A model generated the notes under the pieces. The model was not told the DNA's origin. It did no database searches and saw nothing but the letters and a program-made list of their open reading frames with translations. Below are positions 49,873 through 59,594 of a DNA stretch of 64,000 nt, piece after piece. This stretch comes from Levilactobacillus lanxiensis (GTDB lineage: Bacteria > Bacillota > Bacilli > Lactobacillales > Lactobacillaceae): contig NZ_BOLN01000001.1 of the NCBI RefSeq assembly GCF_016861655.1, forward strand, positions 62,001-126,000. Direction: 5' to 3'. The first letter of the stretch is position 1, and every line of letters begins with the position of its first letter. A program made the translations under genes and the position numbers.

Positions 49873-50111
49873 AGTGGGAAAATTTTGCGCGTTTAGATTG
49901 TAAGGATGACTAAGTTTCTAGCCGAATTTGTTGGTAATTTCCGAATACTTCTTGGTTCTTAAAAATTGTTTGATAGCGTGTCTAGTTCAAATATTACGGC
50001 TAACCTTTACGCCGATTAAATCCAGCAATGACACGATACAAGACCAGCTCAATTAGCGCGAAGCCTAGCTCGGTATCACCCACCACAGTTAAAATCCACT
50101 TGGACTACACG
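49873..50111. other. Spacer without recognised signal
   Basis: About 240 bases between the small-RNA terminator and a truncated repeat. Nothing recognised. Confidence 0.35.
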
Positions 50112-50228
50112 CGGGCTTAACCTGTGTCAGCCGCAGGGTCGGTGAAAATGAGCCAGCGTGGACAGTATCAGTGACCAGAGGCGGATCAAGGCGCCCAGCT
50201 GTGTCGATGGTCTTAGCTGAGGTTCTCT
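50112..50228 (+). repeat. Structured element, class A, truncated
   Basis: Only the left part, from GTGTCAGCCGCAGGG to the P3 start CTTAGCTGAGG. With about 35 bases of preceding flank it is repeated at 50272 (period 170), so a duplication joined it to a class B copy. Confidence 0.82.
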
Positions 50229-50271
50229 CCACTGTTTGACCATATCGATCACCATTAGTTAAAACCCACCT

Positions 50272-50476
50272 GGACTACACGCGGGTTTAACCAGTGTCAG
50301 CCGCAGGGTCGGTGAAAATGAGCTCAGCCGTGGGAGTTGCCTTAGCGGTTTACCGCTTAGACAACTGCTATCTTTGAGACGTGGTCTTCGGCTCAAAGTA
50401 AGCCAGGAGACCGTCTTTTGGCTCCGGGCGTGCGCCCACAGCGTCCCGGCTCAGTTTTCACCGACCCGGAGGCGAA
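50272..50476 (+). repeat. Structured element, class B
   Basis: Complete. Arms GGGTCGGTGAAAATGAGC / GCTCAGTTTTCACCGACCC. P3 AGTTGCCTTAGCGG. The right end lies 14 bases from the DegV-family stop. Confidence 0.9.
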
Positions 50477-50490
50477 TGGGAGTACCCACG

Positions 50491-51345
50491 TTAGTCCAAG
50501 ACCTGGACGCCGACGCCGATGAGGCCCGGTCCCGTATGCACGCCCAACGCCGGTGAGACATCCCCGGCATACCAATCGGTGACGTTCGGATGAGCCGCCT
50601 TCAACTGGTCCAAGACCTGTTGTCGCAGGTCCGGGTCGGCCCCATCACATACAGCCACGTTGACCTTGGTGGCATCACCAATGGCACCATCGACCAAGTC
50701 TAATAGTTTGCCAATCGTCCGTTTGGCGCCCCGTACCTTGGCAATCGGGTAGTAGATGCCCTCTGGATCACAGGAAATAATTGGTTTCACGTTTAAGAGG
50801 GTTCCGGCCATGCCGGCCACCTTACCAATACGGCCCCCGGCTTGCAGGTATTTCAGACTGGGCACATAAAAGAAGACCTTCGTCTGCGCCGTTACGCGTT
50901 CAACTTCCTTAATGATGTCGGCAAACGCTAATCCCTGGTCCCGTAACTGAGCCGCGTAGATGGCCGAAAAACCACTGCCGATGCCGACACTGCGGGTGTT
51001 GATCACGTGAACCGTCAACGGCGAATCTTCCGCTAACAGCTGGGTCTCCTGAAAAGTCCCGGAGAGGGCAGCAGAAATGCAGACGGCAATCACGTGCGTG
51101 TAGCCGGACGCCTGAATGCGCTCCAGTGCGTCCAAGATTCGTTTACCAGTCGGACTCGCCGTGGTCGCTTTCTCGGTCGCCTGGCGTCGATAAAATTCAG
51201 TTGGGGTAATGGTTAACCGGTCTTCGTAGACCCGGTCACGGAAGACCACGTTCATTGGCATCAATGCCATGTCAGCGGCGGCTAACACTTCAGCCGGCAC
51301 ATCCGAACAGGAATCGACTAAAATGGCAATTTTTTCTGGTTGCAT
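50491..51345 (-). CDS. DegV-family fatty-acid-binding protein
   Basis: 284 residues. IAILVDSCSDVPAEVL at the N-terminus, TASPTGKRILDALERI (phosphate or carboxylate loop), ISAALSGTFQ, VHVINTRSVGIGSGF, YLQAGGRIGKVAG and the C-terminal GVHTGPGLIGVGV are DegV landmarks. Relatives (FakB) bind an acyl chain so that a kinase can phosphorylate it. Ribosome site GAGG. Monocistronic. Confidence 0.92.
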   Translation of the reverse strand: MQPEKIAILVDSCSDVPAEVLAAADMALMPMNVVFRDRVYEDRLTITPTEFYRRQATEKATTASPTGKRILDALERIQASGYTHVIAVCISAALSGTFQETQLLAEDSPLTVHVINTRSVGIGSGFSAIYAAQLRDQGLAFADIIKEVERVTAQTKVFFYVPSLKYLQAGGRIGKVAGMAGTLLNVKPIISCDPEGIYYPIAKVRGAKRTIGKLLDLVDGAIGDATKVNVAVCDGADPDLRQQVLDQLKAAHPNVTDWYAGDVSPALGVHTGPGLIGVGVQVLD

Positions 51346-51771
51346 GACGGTTACCTCGTTTCTCCTAGTTTCGCTCTTCGATAATAACTAAGATTATAAC
51401 GCAATCATCTGGTTTTGGAAACTAGGTTATCTATACTTTGTTTTAAATCTAACGTAACGAACCGTTTCAGTTGCCCTTTGAGTCACCAGTGTTCTCATTA
51501 ATGATGGGACCCAACCATGCAATCAAAAAATATTTTTCGGCTTAAAATTTTAGCCCATTCTAATCCTGTAATTAGTCGCTTCCTCTAGTTATCACTGAAC
51601 AGCCACCAGGCCACCGACTTATCGGTTTTTTCACACGGCAAGGCGGGCCAACCATGAAACCGTCACCACGTTCCTTTTTGCCCGGAGTCCCCCACCCGTA
51701 GTTAATATAAAAACTATAGTTACAAACATATAAAAACTTTTTTGGCCCACCAAAAATTAATCCCAACACGG
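51346..51771. other. Spacer upstream of mntH
   Basis: AT-rich. A small hairpin ACCGA-CTTA-TCGGT with T6 at 51612-51632 looks like a weak terminator. No ORF with a ribosome site. Confidence 0.35.
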
Positions 51772-51799
51772 TTGACATTACGGCTAAATGGCCTATACT
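51772..51799 (+). promoter_or_regulatory. mntH promoter
   Basis: TTGACA 51772-51777, 16 bases, TATACT 51794-51799. GGCTAAATGGCC in the spacer is a small palindrome. No clear MntR box. The leader of about 150 nt carries a 42-codon ORF. Confidence 0.6.
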
Positions 51800-51804
51800 T
51801 ACGA

Positions 51805-51933
51805 ATGGAATTGAAGCGCGTCACAAGAGTTAGCTTCGTTAATTTTGCCATTATTCGCACCATTTACGCCACGCTGACGCTGACTCGCGTTCACCAGGAA
51901 AGGCAGAAGTCAATCGACTACCTGAATTTCTAA
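51805..51933 (+). CDS. Possible short ORF in the mntH leader
   Basis: 42 codons starting with an ATG only 5 bases after the -10, so it would be leaderless. It reads [20 protein letters not shown] and on to DYLNF, and ends 22 bases before mntH. No ribosome site and no recognised family; it may be chance. Confidence 0.25.
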   Translation: MELKRVTRVSFVNFAIIRTIYATLTLTRVHQERQKSIDYLNF

Positions 51934-51955
51934 GCCAATAGAAAAGAGGGATTTT

Positions 51956-53332
51956 ATGAATAATCATGAAACCGACGAGAAGAAGCACCATATGATTCAG
52001 TCAACCGGGGGCAACCAAAAGAGCCTGGATGAAGTTAATGGGACCGTTGAAGTCCCGCAAAATGCGGGCTTCTGGCGAACCCTGATGGCCTACACCGGCC
52101 CTGGGGCCTTAATTGCCGTGGGGTATATGGACCCCGGGAACTGGATCACGTCGATCGCCGGTGGTGCCCAGTACAAGTACACGTTACTTGCCGTGGTTTT
52201 ACTTTCCAGTTTAGTCGCCATGCTGTTACAAGCCATGTCGGCCCGACTGGGGATTGTCACGGGAAAGGATTTGGCCCAGCTGACCCGGGAACATACCGGT
52301 AAGCGAACTGGATTCTTCCTGTGGATTGTCACTGAATTAGCTATTATGGCGACTGATATCGCCGAAATTATTGGGTCCGCGATTGCGTTGAAGCTGTTAT
52401 TCGGCTTCCCGCTGATTGTCGGGATCATCATCACCGCCATGGACGTTCTGGTCCTGTTGGTCCTGATGAAGTTAGGGTTCCGGAAGATTGAAGCCATTGT
52501 GGCGACCTTGGTTGCCGTGATTCTCTTCGTCTTCCTGTACGAAGTTATCCTCGCCCAACCCCATATGAGCCAAGTGTTAGAGGGTTACCTGCCTTCTAGC
52601 AGCATCATCACCAACCATGGGATGTTGTACCTGTCCTTAGGGATTGTCGGTGCGACGGTGATGCCCCATGATTTGTACCTGGGTTCCTCAATTTCACAAA
52701 CCCGGAGCTTTGATCGTAAGGACCGTAAGAGTGTGGCCCAAGCCATCAAGTTCACCACGATTGATTCCAACATCCAATTGACGCTGGCCTTCGTGGTCAA
52801 CAGTTTGTTGCTGATTTTGGGTGCCGCCCTCTTCTTTGGTACCAACAGTGACCTCGGTCGATTCGTTGACTTGTTCAACGCCTTGTCCGACAGTCAAATT
52901 GTTGGGGCCATCGCCAGTCCAATCCTGAGTATGCTGTTCGCTTTAGCCCTGTTATCTTCCGGGCAAAGCTCAACCATTACCGGGACGCTGGCCGGGCAGA
53001 TCATCATGGAGGGGTTCATCAACTTAAAGATGCCACTTTGGGCACAACGGTTGATCACCCGGTTACTTTCCGTAACGCCAGTAATCATCTTCGCCATTAT
53101 CTACCATGGTAACGAAGCGAAGATTGAAAATCTCCTGACGCTGTCGCAAGTCTTCCTGAGTATCGCGTTACCATTTGCCATGATTCCACTAGTCATGTTC
53201 ACTAGTAGCAAGAAGCTGATGGGTGAATTCGCCAACCGGACCTGGAGCCGAATCCTCGGTTGGATCATCGCGGTCATCCTCATTATCTTAAACATTTACC
53301 TGATTCTTAATACCGTCGGCCTGGTGAAGTAA
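51956..53332 (+). CDS. mntH: Nramp-family manganese/divalent metal transporter
   Basis: 458 residues, 11 helices. Metal-site motifs are DPGNW in helix 1 ([11 protein letters not shown]) and MPHDLYL in helix 6 ([14 protein letters not shown]); the Met of the MPH motif marks transition-metal selectivity. Lactobacilli accumulate high manganese and often have several MntH copies. The N-terminal 35 residues are hydrophilic and longer than usual. AGAGGG ribosome site; strong promoter and terminator of its own. Confidence 0.95.
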   Translation: MNNHETDEKKHHMIQSTGGNQKSLDEVNGTVEVPQNAGFWRTLMAYTGPGALIAVGYMDPGNWITSIAGGAQYKYTLLAVVLLSSLVAMLLQAMSARLGIVTGKDLAQLTREHTGKRTGFFLWIVTELAIMATDIAEIIGSAIALKLLFGFPLIVGIIITAMDVLVLLVLMKLGFRKIEAIVATLVAVILFVFLYEVILAQPHMSQVLEGYLPSSSIITNHGMLYLSLGIVGATVMPHDLYLGSSISQTRSFDRKDRKSVAQAIKFTTIDSNIQLTLAFVVNSLLLILGAALFFGTNSDLGRFVDLFNALSDSQIVGAIASPILSMLFALALLSSGQSSTITGTLAGQIIMEGFINLKMPLWAQRLITRLLSVTPVIIFAIIYHGNEAKIENLLTLSQVFLSIALPFAMIPLVMFTSSKKLMGEFANRTWSRILGWIIAVILIILNIYLILNTVGLVK

Positions 53333-53344
53333 CCTCGCTGATAT

Positions 53345-53387
53345 CCCCGTTCGCTGGCAGTCGTTGTCAACGAACGGGGATTTTTTT
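53345..53387 (+). terminator. mntH terminator
   Basis: CCCCGTTCG / CGAACGGGG then T7. Confidence 0.85.
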
Positions 53388-53392
53388 AGGCT

Positions 53393-53421
53393 TTGACATT
53401 CGCCGAAGACACGCGTATACC
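53393..53421 (+). promoter_or_regulatory. Promoter of the GNAT gene
   Basis: TTGACA 53393-53398, 17 bases, TATACC 53416-53421. Confidence 0.65.
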
Positions 53422-53449
53422 TAAAGAAAAAAGTTAACGAGGTGGTTAA

Positions 53450-53977
53450 ATGTGTACGCCAAATATTCAGTTAAAGGACCCCAAAATTGCGGACGCCGCA
53501 GCGTTATATGCTTTGATTGACCAGGACCGCGACAATCTTTCCCGCTGGTTACCCTGGGCCGCCACAACCACTTCGACAGCGGATGAGCGCATTTTCCTAC
53601 GCTACTGTCAGGGACGAATCGCCGACAAACAGCTGTGGCTCGCGGTTATCTGGGTCGACCAGCACCCCGCTGGTATGATCGACCTCCACGAATTCAAGGA
53701 TGACCACGCCGATATCGGCTACTGGCTTGGCCGCGACTTTCGTGGTCAGGGCATCGTTTCGCGCAGCCTCGCCATGGCCGAAAACATTGGCTTCACCCGC
53801 CTAAAATGCCACAAACTGGAGCTCCTAGCGGCAACAGACAACCAGCCCAGCCGTCACGTCGCCGAGCGTAACCACTACCACCAAGACGGAATTCTGCGTC
53901 AACACATTCCCACCCGTGATGGGTACAGCGATGCAGTTGTTTACTCCAAACTCAAATCTGAATTTCAGCCAAGTTAA
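53450..53977 (+). CDS. GNAT acetyltransferase, RimJ/RimL type
   Basis: 175 residues. Residues 1-60 hold the RimL-like start (DAAALYALIDQDRDNLSRWLPWA). The acetyl-CoA motif DIGYWLGRDFRGQGIVSRSL is near 88-107, then ENIGFTRLKCHKLELLAATDNQPSRHVAERN. Target (a protein N-terminus, or an antibiotic or amino acid amine) is unknown. Monocistronic between promoter and terminator. Confidence 0.88.
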   Translation: MCTPNIQLKDPKIADAAALYALIDQDRDNLSRWLPWAATTTSTADERIFLRYCQGRIADKQLWLAVIWVDQHPAGMIDLHEFKDDHADIGYWLGRDFRGQGIVSRSLAMAENIGFTRLKCHKLELLAATDNQPSRHVAERNHYHQDGILRQHIPTRDGYSDAVVYSKLKSEFQPS

Positions 53978-54026
53978 AAGACGTTACCTACTCTGTGAAT
54001 TAGCAGAATGGGTAACGCCTTTCTTG
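53976..54026 (+). terminator. Terminator of the GNAT gene
   Basis: AAAAGACGTTACCTA / GGGTAACGCCTTTCT with an inner CTGTG...GCAG part. Confidence 0.7.
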
Positions 54027-54075
54027 TGGCTTGAAGTTGCTTCGGCCATAATCACGTTAACCGATACTAAACTAA

Positions 54076-54115
54076 GGGCGTCCCCACTAACCATCGAATG
54101 TTAGAAAGGACGCCC
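54076..54115. terminator. Hairpin, possible leftward terminator
   Basis: GGGCGTCC / GGACGCCC with inner CTAAC/GTTAG. It may end SDR transcripts beyond the class A element; the T-run is poor. Confidence 0.45.
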
Positions 54116-54148
54116 GTTTACAGTTTATTTAAGTGAAAATCGCTAAAT

Positions 54149-54394
54149 CGGGTTAAGCCTGTGTCAGCCGAGGAGCTGGTGAAAATGGTCCCCACCATGG
54201 CCAGTATCAGTGACCAGAGGCGGATCAAGGTGACCAGCTGTGTCGATGACCTTAGCTGAGGTTTTTCACTCAGCTTAGCTCATGGGACGACCTTTGAGAC
54301 CGACCTTTGGCTAAAAGTCGAGGTGGAAGCCCGCTCCTCAGGCTGGAACCGGCCCCACAGCAGGGCACCTTGAATCCGCCGTCGGGAACGGCAA
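54149..54394 (+). repeat. Structured element, class A, right arm missing
   Basis: Left arm GAGCTGGTGAAAATGG and the full core through CCGTCGGGAACGG; it stops there, about 16 bases from the SDR stop codon. Confidence 0.87.
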
Positions 54395-54409
54395 CTGCCT
54401 TAAACCAAA

Positions 54410-55159
54410 TTAAGCGCGTTGACCACCGTCGACGGTGAATTCGGCCCCGTTAGCGAACTTAGATTCGTCGCTACCCAGGTAAACACAAACTTCACCAATG
54501 TCTTCGGGCTTACCCATGTGGCCCACAGGAATCCCAGCAATAATTTGTTGCTTAGCAGCTTCTGGGACGATGGCCGTGTCGATCCAGCCAGGGTGAACAG
54601 AGTTAACGCGAATGTCGATCTTCCGTTGTGCCAAGTTCAAAGCCGTGGCATGAGTCAACAGGCGTGAGCCACCCTTACTTGCGGAATAGGCTGGGGCAAA
54701 TGGCAAACCGACCAAGCCGGCAACGGAGGACACGTTAATGATGGACCCCTTGGCATCAGCCGTTTCCTTCATGGCGTTGATGGCAGCCTTTTCACCCAAG
54801 AAGTTAGCGGTCAAGTTGACGTCGATCACCTTTTGCCAATCTTCTAAGGATAAGTCTTCGATAGCGCCGTTAACGCCACCGATACCGGCATTGTTGACTA
54901 AGATATCCACGCGGCCAAATTTTTCAACCGTGGCATCAATCACCTTTTGCCAGTCGGCTTCTTTAGAAACATCTTGTTGGACAAACAAGCTCACCGCATC
55001 ACCAAATTTGGCAACGGCCGCATGCCCGCCGTCCACGTTATGGTTGGCAGTCAGGACAACTTTCGCCCCTTCACGAACGTAGCATTCCGCAACGCCCAGG
55101 CCGATTCCGGCGACCCCACCAGTGATAATAGCAACTTTTCCTTTTAAACGATCTGACAT
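54410..55159 (-). CDS. Short-chain dehydrogenase/reductase
   Basis: 249 residues, classical SDR. NAD(P) site [17 protein letters not shown], catalytic Ser in NVSSVAG and Tyr-x-x-x-Lys in YSASKGG, C-terminal FTVDGGQRA. Similar in layout to the R-specific alcohol dehydrogenase of L. brevis but clearly different in sequence (from memory). There is Asn-His-Asn after the second strand rather than a clear NADP Arg, so cofactor is uncertain. Substrate unknown. Confidence 0.88.
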   Translation of the reverse strand: MSDRLKGKVAIITGGVAGIGLGVAECYVREGAKVVLTANHNVDGGHAAVAKFGDAVSLFVQQDVSKEADWQKVIDATVEKFGRVDILVNNAGIGGVNGAIEDLSLEDWQKVIDVNLTANFLGEKAAINAMKETADAKGSIINVSSVAGLVGLPFAPAYSASKGGSRLLTHATALNLAQRKIDIRVNSVHPGWIDTAIVPEAAKQQIIAGIPVGHMGKPEDIGEVCVYLGSDESKFANGAEFTVDGGQRA

Positions 55160-55549
55160 AAATACGCACCCCTTTTGATTTTTAGTTCTCGTTCATAATA
55201 TCACATAATGTTGCCCGTAAAAAATAATTCACTCAAATCGTGTGGGGGATCAGCTGACTATCTACAATAAGAGACCGACATCTGCCAATCGCTTAATCAA
55301 TATAGAAAGAAAAATCAGTTTAATCCGAACTGAACCTTTTCACTTTCTACTACCATATGGACATATCCGGCCATCTAAGCCGTCTTAGCCAATTTCCGGC
55401 GTAGTTACCCGTTAGACGGTTTAATATGCGTCACAAGCGGAATATTCACCATTTATATAGCATGCTATTTGAAACAGTAAATCGATAATTAGTTATTCTT
55501 ACAAACCAGTTGTCGATAACCACCCTTACTGGGTAAAACGGGCGTACGC
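55160..55549. other. Spacer without recognised gene
   Basis: AT-rich; it should contain the SDR promoter. No ORF, hairpin or repeat stands out. Confidence 0.35.
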
Positions 55550-55580
55550 AAAAAGGCGCGTACCAGCTGGTACGCACCTT
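55550..55580 (-). terminator. Terminator of the aldehyde dehydrogenase gene
   Basis: AAGGTGCGTACC / GGTACGCGCCTTTTT on the minus strand with an AGCT loop. Confidence 0.8.
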
Positions 55581-55595
55581 AAGCTCACTTAATTT

Positions 55596-57011
55596 TTAAA
55601 ATTTGTGTGGCAGAATCAAACCACCAGTTTCATCGTCGTTTGGACGATCACGCTTAACCACTAACTCTTGGTTAATGAAGCTAGAAATCCCGTTTTGACC
55701 TAACTCACGACCGAAGCCGGAACCCTTAACCCCACCGAATTCAAGCTCTGGTAAGGAGCTGAAGAAGGTGTTGACGAAGACCATGCCCGTTTCGATACGA
55801 GAAGCCAATTTGGCACCGGCCTCTTGGCTCCCAGCAAAGACGATACCGCCTAAACCGTAGTCCGCATCGTTAGCCAAGGCAACGGCTGCGTCGTCATCGG
55901 CAACCTTGTAGACCTGGGCAACGGGACCAAACATTTCCTTGCCGTAAGCCGGATTGCTCTTATCGATGTCGGTTAAAATCGTTGGCATGAAGAATTGGCC
56001 TTCATCGTCGATAGGTTCGTGCACGTAGTAAGGTGTAGCCCCACCCGCAATGGCTTCTGCCACTTGGGCTTGGAGTTTTTCCTTGGCCTTCTTGGAGTTC
56101 ATTGGGGCCAGCGTCGTCTCAGGGTCCATGGGATCGCCCATTTTAACGGATGAGAACGCGGCCTTCAAAGATTCCAGAAATTCATCATAGTGGTTCGCCG
56201 TCACGATGAACCGCTTGGATGAGGTGCAGACCTGCCCGGCGTTGTATAACCGTGCCCGTGGTGCGATGGCCTTCACGTCAGCCATGTTGGCGTCGTGAGC
56301 GACGATAAAGGCATCGACCCCACCTAATTCCATCGTGTTCTTCTTGAGATACTTGCCGGCCACTTCGGCAACGGCAGTGCCGCCCCGTTCGGACCCAGTT
56401 AAGGCCACCCCTTGGATTCGCTTGTCCGCAACCACGTCAGAGACTTGGTCGTAGGACAGGAACAGGTTGGTTAAGGCGCCTTCTGGTGCACCAGCGCGGC
56501 GAACAGCGTCTTCAAAGGCTAACGCTGAAGCAGGCGTAATCGCCGCGTGCTTGTAAACGATTGGATCACCGGCCGCAAAGTTTGGCGCAAAGATCCGCAT
56601 CATTTGGTAGTAAGGGAAGTTCCAGGGTTCAACGGCTAATAAGACACCGAGGGGATGGTTTTCCAGTTGGGCTTCACCCGCAATCGACTCGATCTTCCGT
56701 GGTGCCAGGAACTCGCCGGCGTGGTCGGCATAGTAATCGGCAATCATAGCACAGAGAATCACTTCACCCTTGGCTTCGGTGTAGAGCTTCCCCATTTCAG
56801 TCGTCAAAACTTTGGCAAGACTATCCGTTTCGTCCCGGAAGATTTGGGCCAGCTTGTGCAAAACTGGGGTCCGCGTGAACACGGGGTCATTCCGCCACTC
56901 TTTGTACAACTTTTGTGCTTTGGCTAAACTTTCTTCAACATATTCTGGTGTTGCGTTTTCATAAGTTTTAACAACTTCATTGGTATAGGGATTGGTAGTT
57001 TGGTAGGCCAT
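55596..57011 (-). CDS. NAD(P)-dependent aldehyde dehydrogenase, succinate-semialdehyde type
   Basis: 471 residues. It oxidises an aldehyde to the acid. Landmarks are VEPWNFPYYQMMR, catalytic Glu in MELGGVDAFI, catalytic Cys in NAGQVCTSSKRF and cofactor residues GSERGG near 205. Sequence style is that of the GabD-like branch in lactobacilli. A near-cre CTAAACCGCTTTCA lies upstream at 57147-57160, so carbon control is possible. The adjacent TetR gene is a candidate regulator. Confidence 0.92.
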   Translation of the reverse strand: MAYQTTNPYTNEVVKTYENATPEYVEESLAKAQKLYKEWRNDPVFTRTPVLHKLAQIFRDETDSLAKVLTTEMGKLYTEAKGEVILCAMIADYYADHAGEFLAPRKIESIAGEAQLENHPLGVLLAVEPWNFPYYQMMRIFAPNFAAGDPIVYKHAAITPASALAFEDAVRRAGAPEGALTNLFLSYDQVSDVVADKRIQGVALTGSERGGTAVAEVAGKYLKKNTMELGGVDAFIVAHDANMADVKAIAPRARLYNAGQVCTSSKRFIVTANHYDEFLESLKAAFSSVKMGDPMDPETTLAPMNSKKAKEKLQAQVAEAIAGGATPYYVHEPIDDEGQFFMPTILTDIDKSNPAYGKEMFGPVAQVYKVADDDAAVALANDADYGLGGIVFAGSQEAGAKLASRIETGMVFVNTFFSSLPELEFGGVKGSGFGRELGQNGISSFINQELVVKRDRPNDDETGGLILPHKF

Positions 57012-57256
57012 TCTAATTTCCTCCTTATGGGGTCATCCTGAATTCACAATGTAACCCCTTACGAGAGTTACTATACCTTTTAAAATAGCGCAATACCAGT
57101 GCTTTGTTTGTGACGTTTTAAGCAAATTATTAGTGAAACGGGCAAGCTAAACCGCTTTCAACCGGTTGCATTTTTCGTAATTGGTCTAGTAAGTTTTTAT
57201 CTATTTTGGCCCGCAACCAATCGTTTGATTTGACAATTAGTCGGTAAATTTTTCGC
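57012..57256. promoter_or_regulatory. Aldehyde dehydrogenase promoter region with cre-like site
   Basis: CTAAACCGCTTTCA at 57147-57160 resembles cre; AACCGGTT follows. No clean promoter boxes were assigned. Confidence 0.4.
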
Positions 57257-57284
57257 AAAAAAAGAGTCACTGGCTGACAGTGAC
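57257..57284 (-). terminator. Terminator of the TetR gene
   Basis: GTCACTG-TCAG-CCAGTGAC then T7 on the minus strand. Confidence 0.8.
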
Positions 57285-57307
57285 CCGCGGTGACGCTTAT
57301 ATAGGCG

Positions 57308-57874
57308 TTAACTCAACTTCCAACGATCCAAAATCCCGTTGAACAGCCGGTTAGCCGTCGTAATTTGGTCCAAAACCGTTCGCGGACTTGCCGTGAAGTT
57401 ATCATTGGCCCATTTGTTAATGATGCCTAACGCCCCGGCAGCGATAAATTCCGCTGAAGTGTCAATGACATCTTCTTTTAAGTAACGGTACTCAGGCATT
57501 GCGTGGAGCAAAATTGACAGTCGTGACGCCACAAATTCATTCGTGGATTGCCGCCAAACACCATCGTCGTACGGATAAGCGTTCAGGAAAATCTTTGAAT
57601 GGTCTGCGATCCGTTCCAGTAATTGAATTACTGCTGGTCGCCAGTTCTCTAAGGTCAACGTCATTGGTTGTTCGCGACGTGGCGCTTCCACAATGAAGTG
57701 CTCGTAGACAAACGCTAATAACTCGTACTTGTCTGCGAAATAATAGTAAAACGTCTTCCGGTGAACTTCCGCCTCGTCCGCAATTTCACGGACCGTAATC
57801 TTATCGAACGTGTTGTGGTTCAACAACGAAGCCAAGGCCTCCGCAATGCGCTCCTTAGTTTCCGATGCAGCCAT
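57308..57874 (-). CDS. TetR-family transcriptional regulator
   Basis: 188 residues. Helix-turn-helix ITVREIADEAEVHRKTFYYYFADKYELL at about 25-52, then a helical ligand domain. The pattern (RxTFYYYFxDKYxLL, then a larger C-terminal part with WANDNF) resembles the DhaS-like TetR subgroup. The ATG at 57872-57874 follows GGAGG by 7 bases; the upstream start lacks support. Target unknown, possibly the aldehyde dehydrogenase next to it. Confidence 0.88.
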   Translation of the reverse strand: MAASETKERIAEALASLLNHNTFDKITVREIADEAEVHRKTFYYYFADKYELLAFVYEHFIVEAPRREQPMTLTLENWRPAVIQLLERIADHSKIFLNAYPYDDGVWRQSTNEFVASRLSILLHAMPEYRYLKEDVIDTSAEFIAAGALGIINKWANDNFTASPRTVLDQITTANRLFNGILDRWKLS

Positions 57875-58161
57875 CGTGATACCTCCAATCATTTACACAC
57901 CATTTAAGTTTAAGTATTAATCGTCGCTGATTTATCCCCCCGGCAGTCAGCAACTTTAACTAACGTCCTAAGCTGATTAAAATTATACGCGTTCTTCGGT
58001 GAGAAGAAACCCCTTTCGCGTAATTTTATCAACCGATTATGTCTATTAATAATCGTACTCTTCAGTATTTGAACACGATTGATTATAGCATAACTAGGGG
58101 CCTATTGTGCGATAGATTTGCGCGCAATAGGTAATAATTCCGTAGATTTCGGGAAAAATGG

Positions 58162-58686
58162 TCAGTTTTCTTCGAAATTCACCTTAATTTCGTTTGATTT
58201 TAACGACCCTTCTAGCCGAAGCAAGGTCTGTTTCCGTGGCAAGCCACCAGCGTAACCGGTCAAATCACCATCACCTGCGACGACCCGATGACACGGGACA
58301 ACCAGACTAATCGGATTGTGCCCCACCGCGCCACCAATCGCTTGGGCGCCAACGAAATGGCCCAACTGTTCGCCCACTTCGGCAGCTAGTTCACCGTACG
58401 TGCGTACCTGACCATAGGGAATCCGTTGTAATTGTTGCCAGACGGCTTGACGGAAGGGAGTTCCCTGCGGCCGAACCGGGAAATTAACGGGTGGCTGTTT
58501 CCCAGCAAAATAAGCCGTCAGCCACGTCTCAACTTTCGCAAAGATAGGGCGTTCCGCAACTAAAGTCAGTTTAGGTAATGTACTCCCATAATACTTTTGG
58601 TCCGTAAACCATAACCCGGTTAAGGACAGGCCATCCGACATCACCGTAACCGGTCCCAAGGGCGTCTCCAAGCGTTTTTGTAGCAT
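58162..58686 (-). CDS. ogt: Methylated-DNA--protein-cysteine methyltransferase
   Basis: 174 residues. Suicide repair of O6-alkylguanine: alkyl-acceptor Cys in ISLVVPCHRVVAGDG, helix-turn-helix with Arg finger in RIPYGQVRTYGELAAEVG, and AQAIGGAVGHNP. The N-terminal domain (ETPLGPVTVMSDGLSLTGLWF) is of the Ogt type. Start at the second Met gives better spacing from GGGG. Confidence 0.94.
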   Translation of the reverse strand: MLQKRLETPLGPVTVMSDGLSLTGLWFTDQKYYGSTLPKLTLVAERPIFAKVETWLTAYFAGKQPPVNFPVRPQGTPFRQAVWQQLQRIPYGQVRTYGELAAEVGEQLGHFVGAQAIGGAVGHNPISLVVPCHRVVAGDGDLTGYAGGLPRKQTLLRLEGSLKSNEIKVNFEEN

Positions 58687-58805
58687 TGTCATTCCCCTTT
58701 TTGTTTTAATTTTACCATTAAAAAAGCGCGTCGGCTAACTTGCCCACTCGTCTAGGCCAATCTGTTACCAATTTGTCACATTTCTCCGATAGATTGACGT
58801 AAATT

Positions 58806-58998
58806 GTCGCCTGCGGCTGCCAGGAGCTCCGCCTGCTGTGGGGTCGGTTCCAGCCTAAGAAGCGGGCTTCCACCTCGACTTTGAGCCACAAAACCCGCGT
58901 CTCAAAGTTCGCCCCGCGCTGTAGGCCGGGAAAGAACCCCGACCAACACCGCCGACACAGCTGGCTCCGTCCTGGCCTCCTCCGGCTAAAATTAGCCG
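58806..58998 (-). repeat. Structured element, class A, inverted, divergent
   Basis: Recognisable by CTGCTGTGGGG, CCAGCC, CCACCTCGACTTTGAG and GACACAGCTGG. P3 and P4 are partly rebuilt (GGCCGGG.../CCCCGACC). Both ends are eroded. It is followed by a class B copy in the same orientation. Confidence 0.72.
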
Positions 58999-59052
58999 TC
59001 CATGCCATCAGAGATTTAGACAAAAGCGCCCTCTGTCCACTTGTATCACTCT

Positions 59053-59235
59053 TGTGCCTTGCCGGGCGGAACGCGGTGGGCGGCCGTCTGAAGCCAAAGA
59101 GCGGTCTTCAGACTTACTTTGAACCGCTAAGACCCGCGTTTCAAAGATACCAATTCCCTAAGTGGCACCCGAACCGTGCCACTTAGGGAATTCCCGCGGC
59201 TGACGCCATTGACGTTGCCCTATCGGCTGACATAA
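59053..59235 (-). repeat. Structured element, class B, inverted, eroded ends
   Basis: P3 AATTCCCTAAGTGGCA / TGCCACTTAGGGAATT is the longest of all copies. P5 GTCTGAAG/CTTCAGAC. The terminal arms have decayed. Confidence 0.8.
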
Positions 59236-59387
59236 GTGCTGGCCGAGACCTTAGCTCTCCGTTCTGGCTAGCCAACTCATATAAACATCCAGCGTAACAC
59301 AAAAAGTGTAGGTATCATCTGATTGCCAGACAATGCCTACACCTCTGATAAGCTCTTTAATTAGCCCACAAATCGTTACTGATTCTA

Positions 59388-59574
59388 TCCACATCAGCCG
59401 TGAGGGCAGTGAGAATAGGCTCAGCCGTGGGAGTTGTCTTAGCGGTTTACCGCTTAGACAACTGGTATCTTTGAGACACACTTTTCGGCTCAAAGTAAGC
59501 TGGAAAACCGCTCTATAGCTTCCGGCGTCCGCCCACAGCGTCACGGCCTATTTTCACTGCCCGGTAAGGCGGCA
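59388..59574 (+). repeat. Structured element, class B
   Basis: Arms GGGCAGTGAGAATAGG / CCTATTTTCACTGCCC with one mismatch; P5 GCTGGAA/TTCCGGC keeps pairing through a G-U. The right end faces the ndh stop. Confidence 0.88.
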
Positions 59575-59594
59575 AACAACGACCATGTAACCGT

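Noticed and set aside
51612-51632. Third small RNA ending in the ACCGA/TCGGT plus T6 hairpin
   Set aside because: The stem is only 5 bp and no promoter with a C-rich hairpin precedes it.
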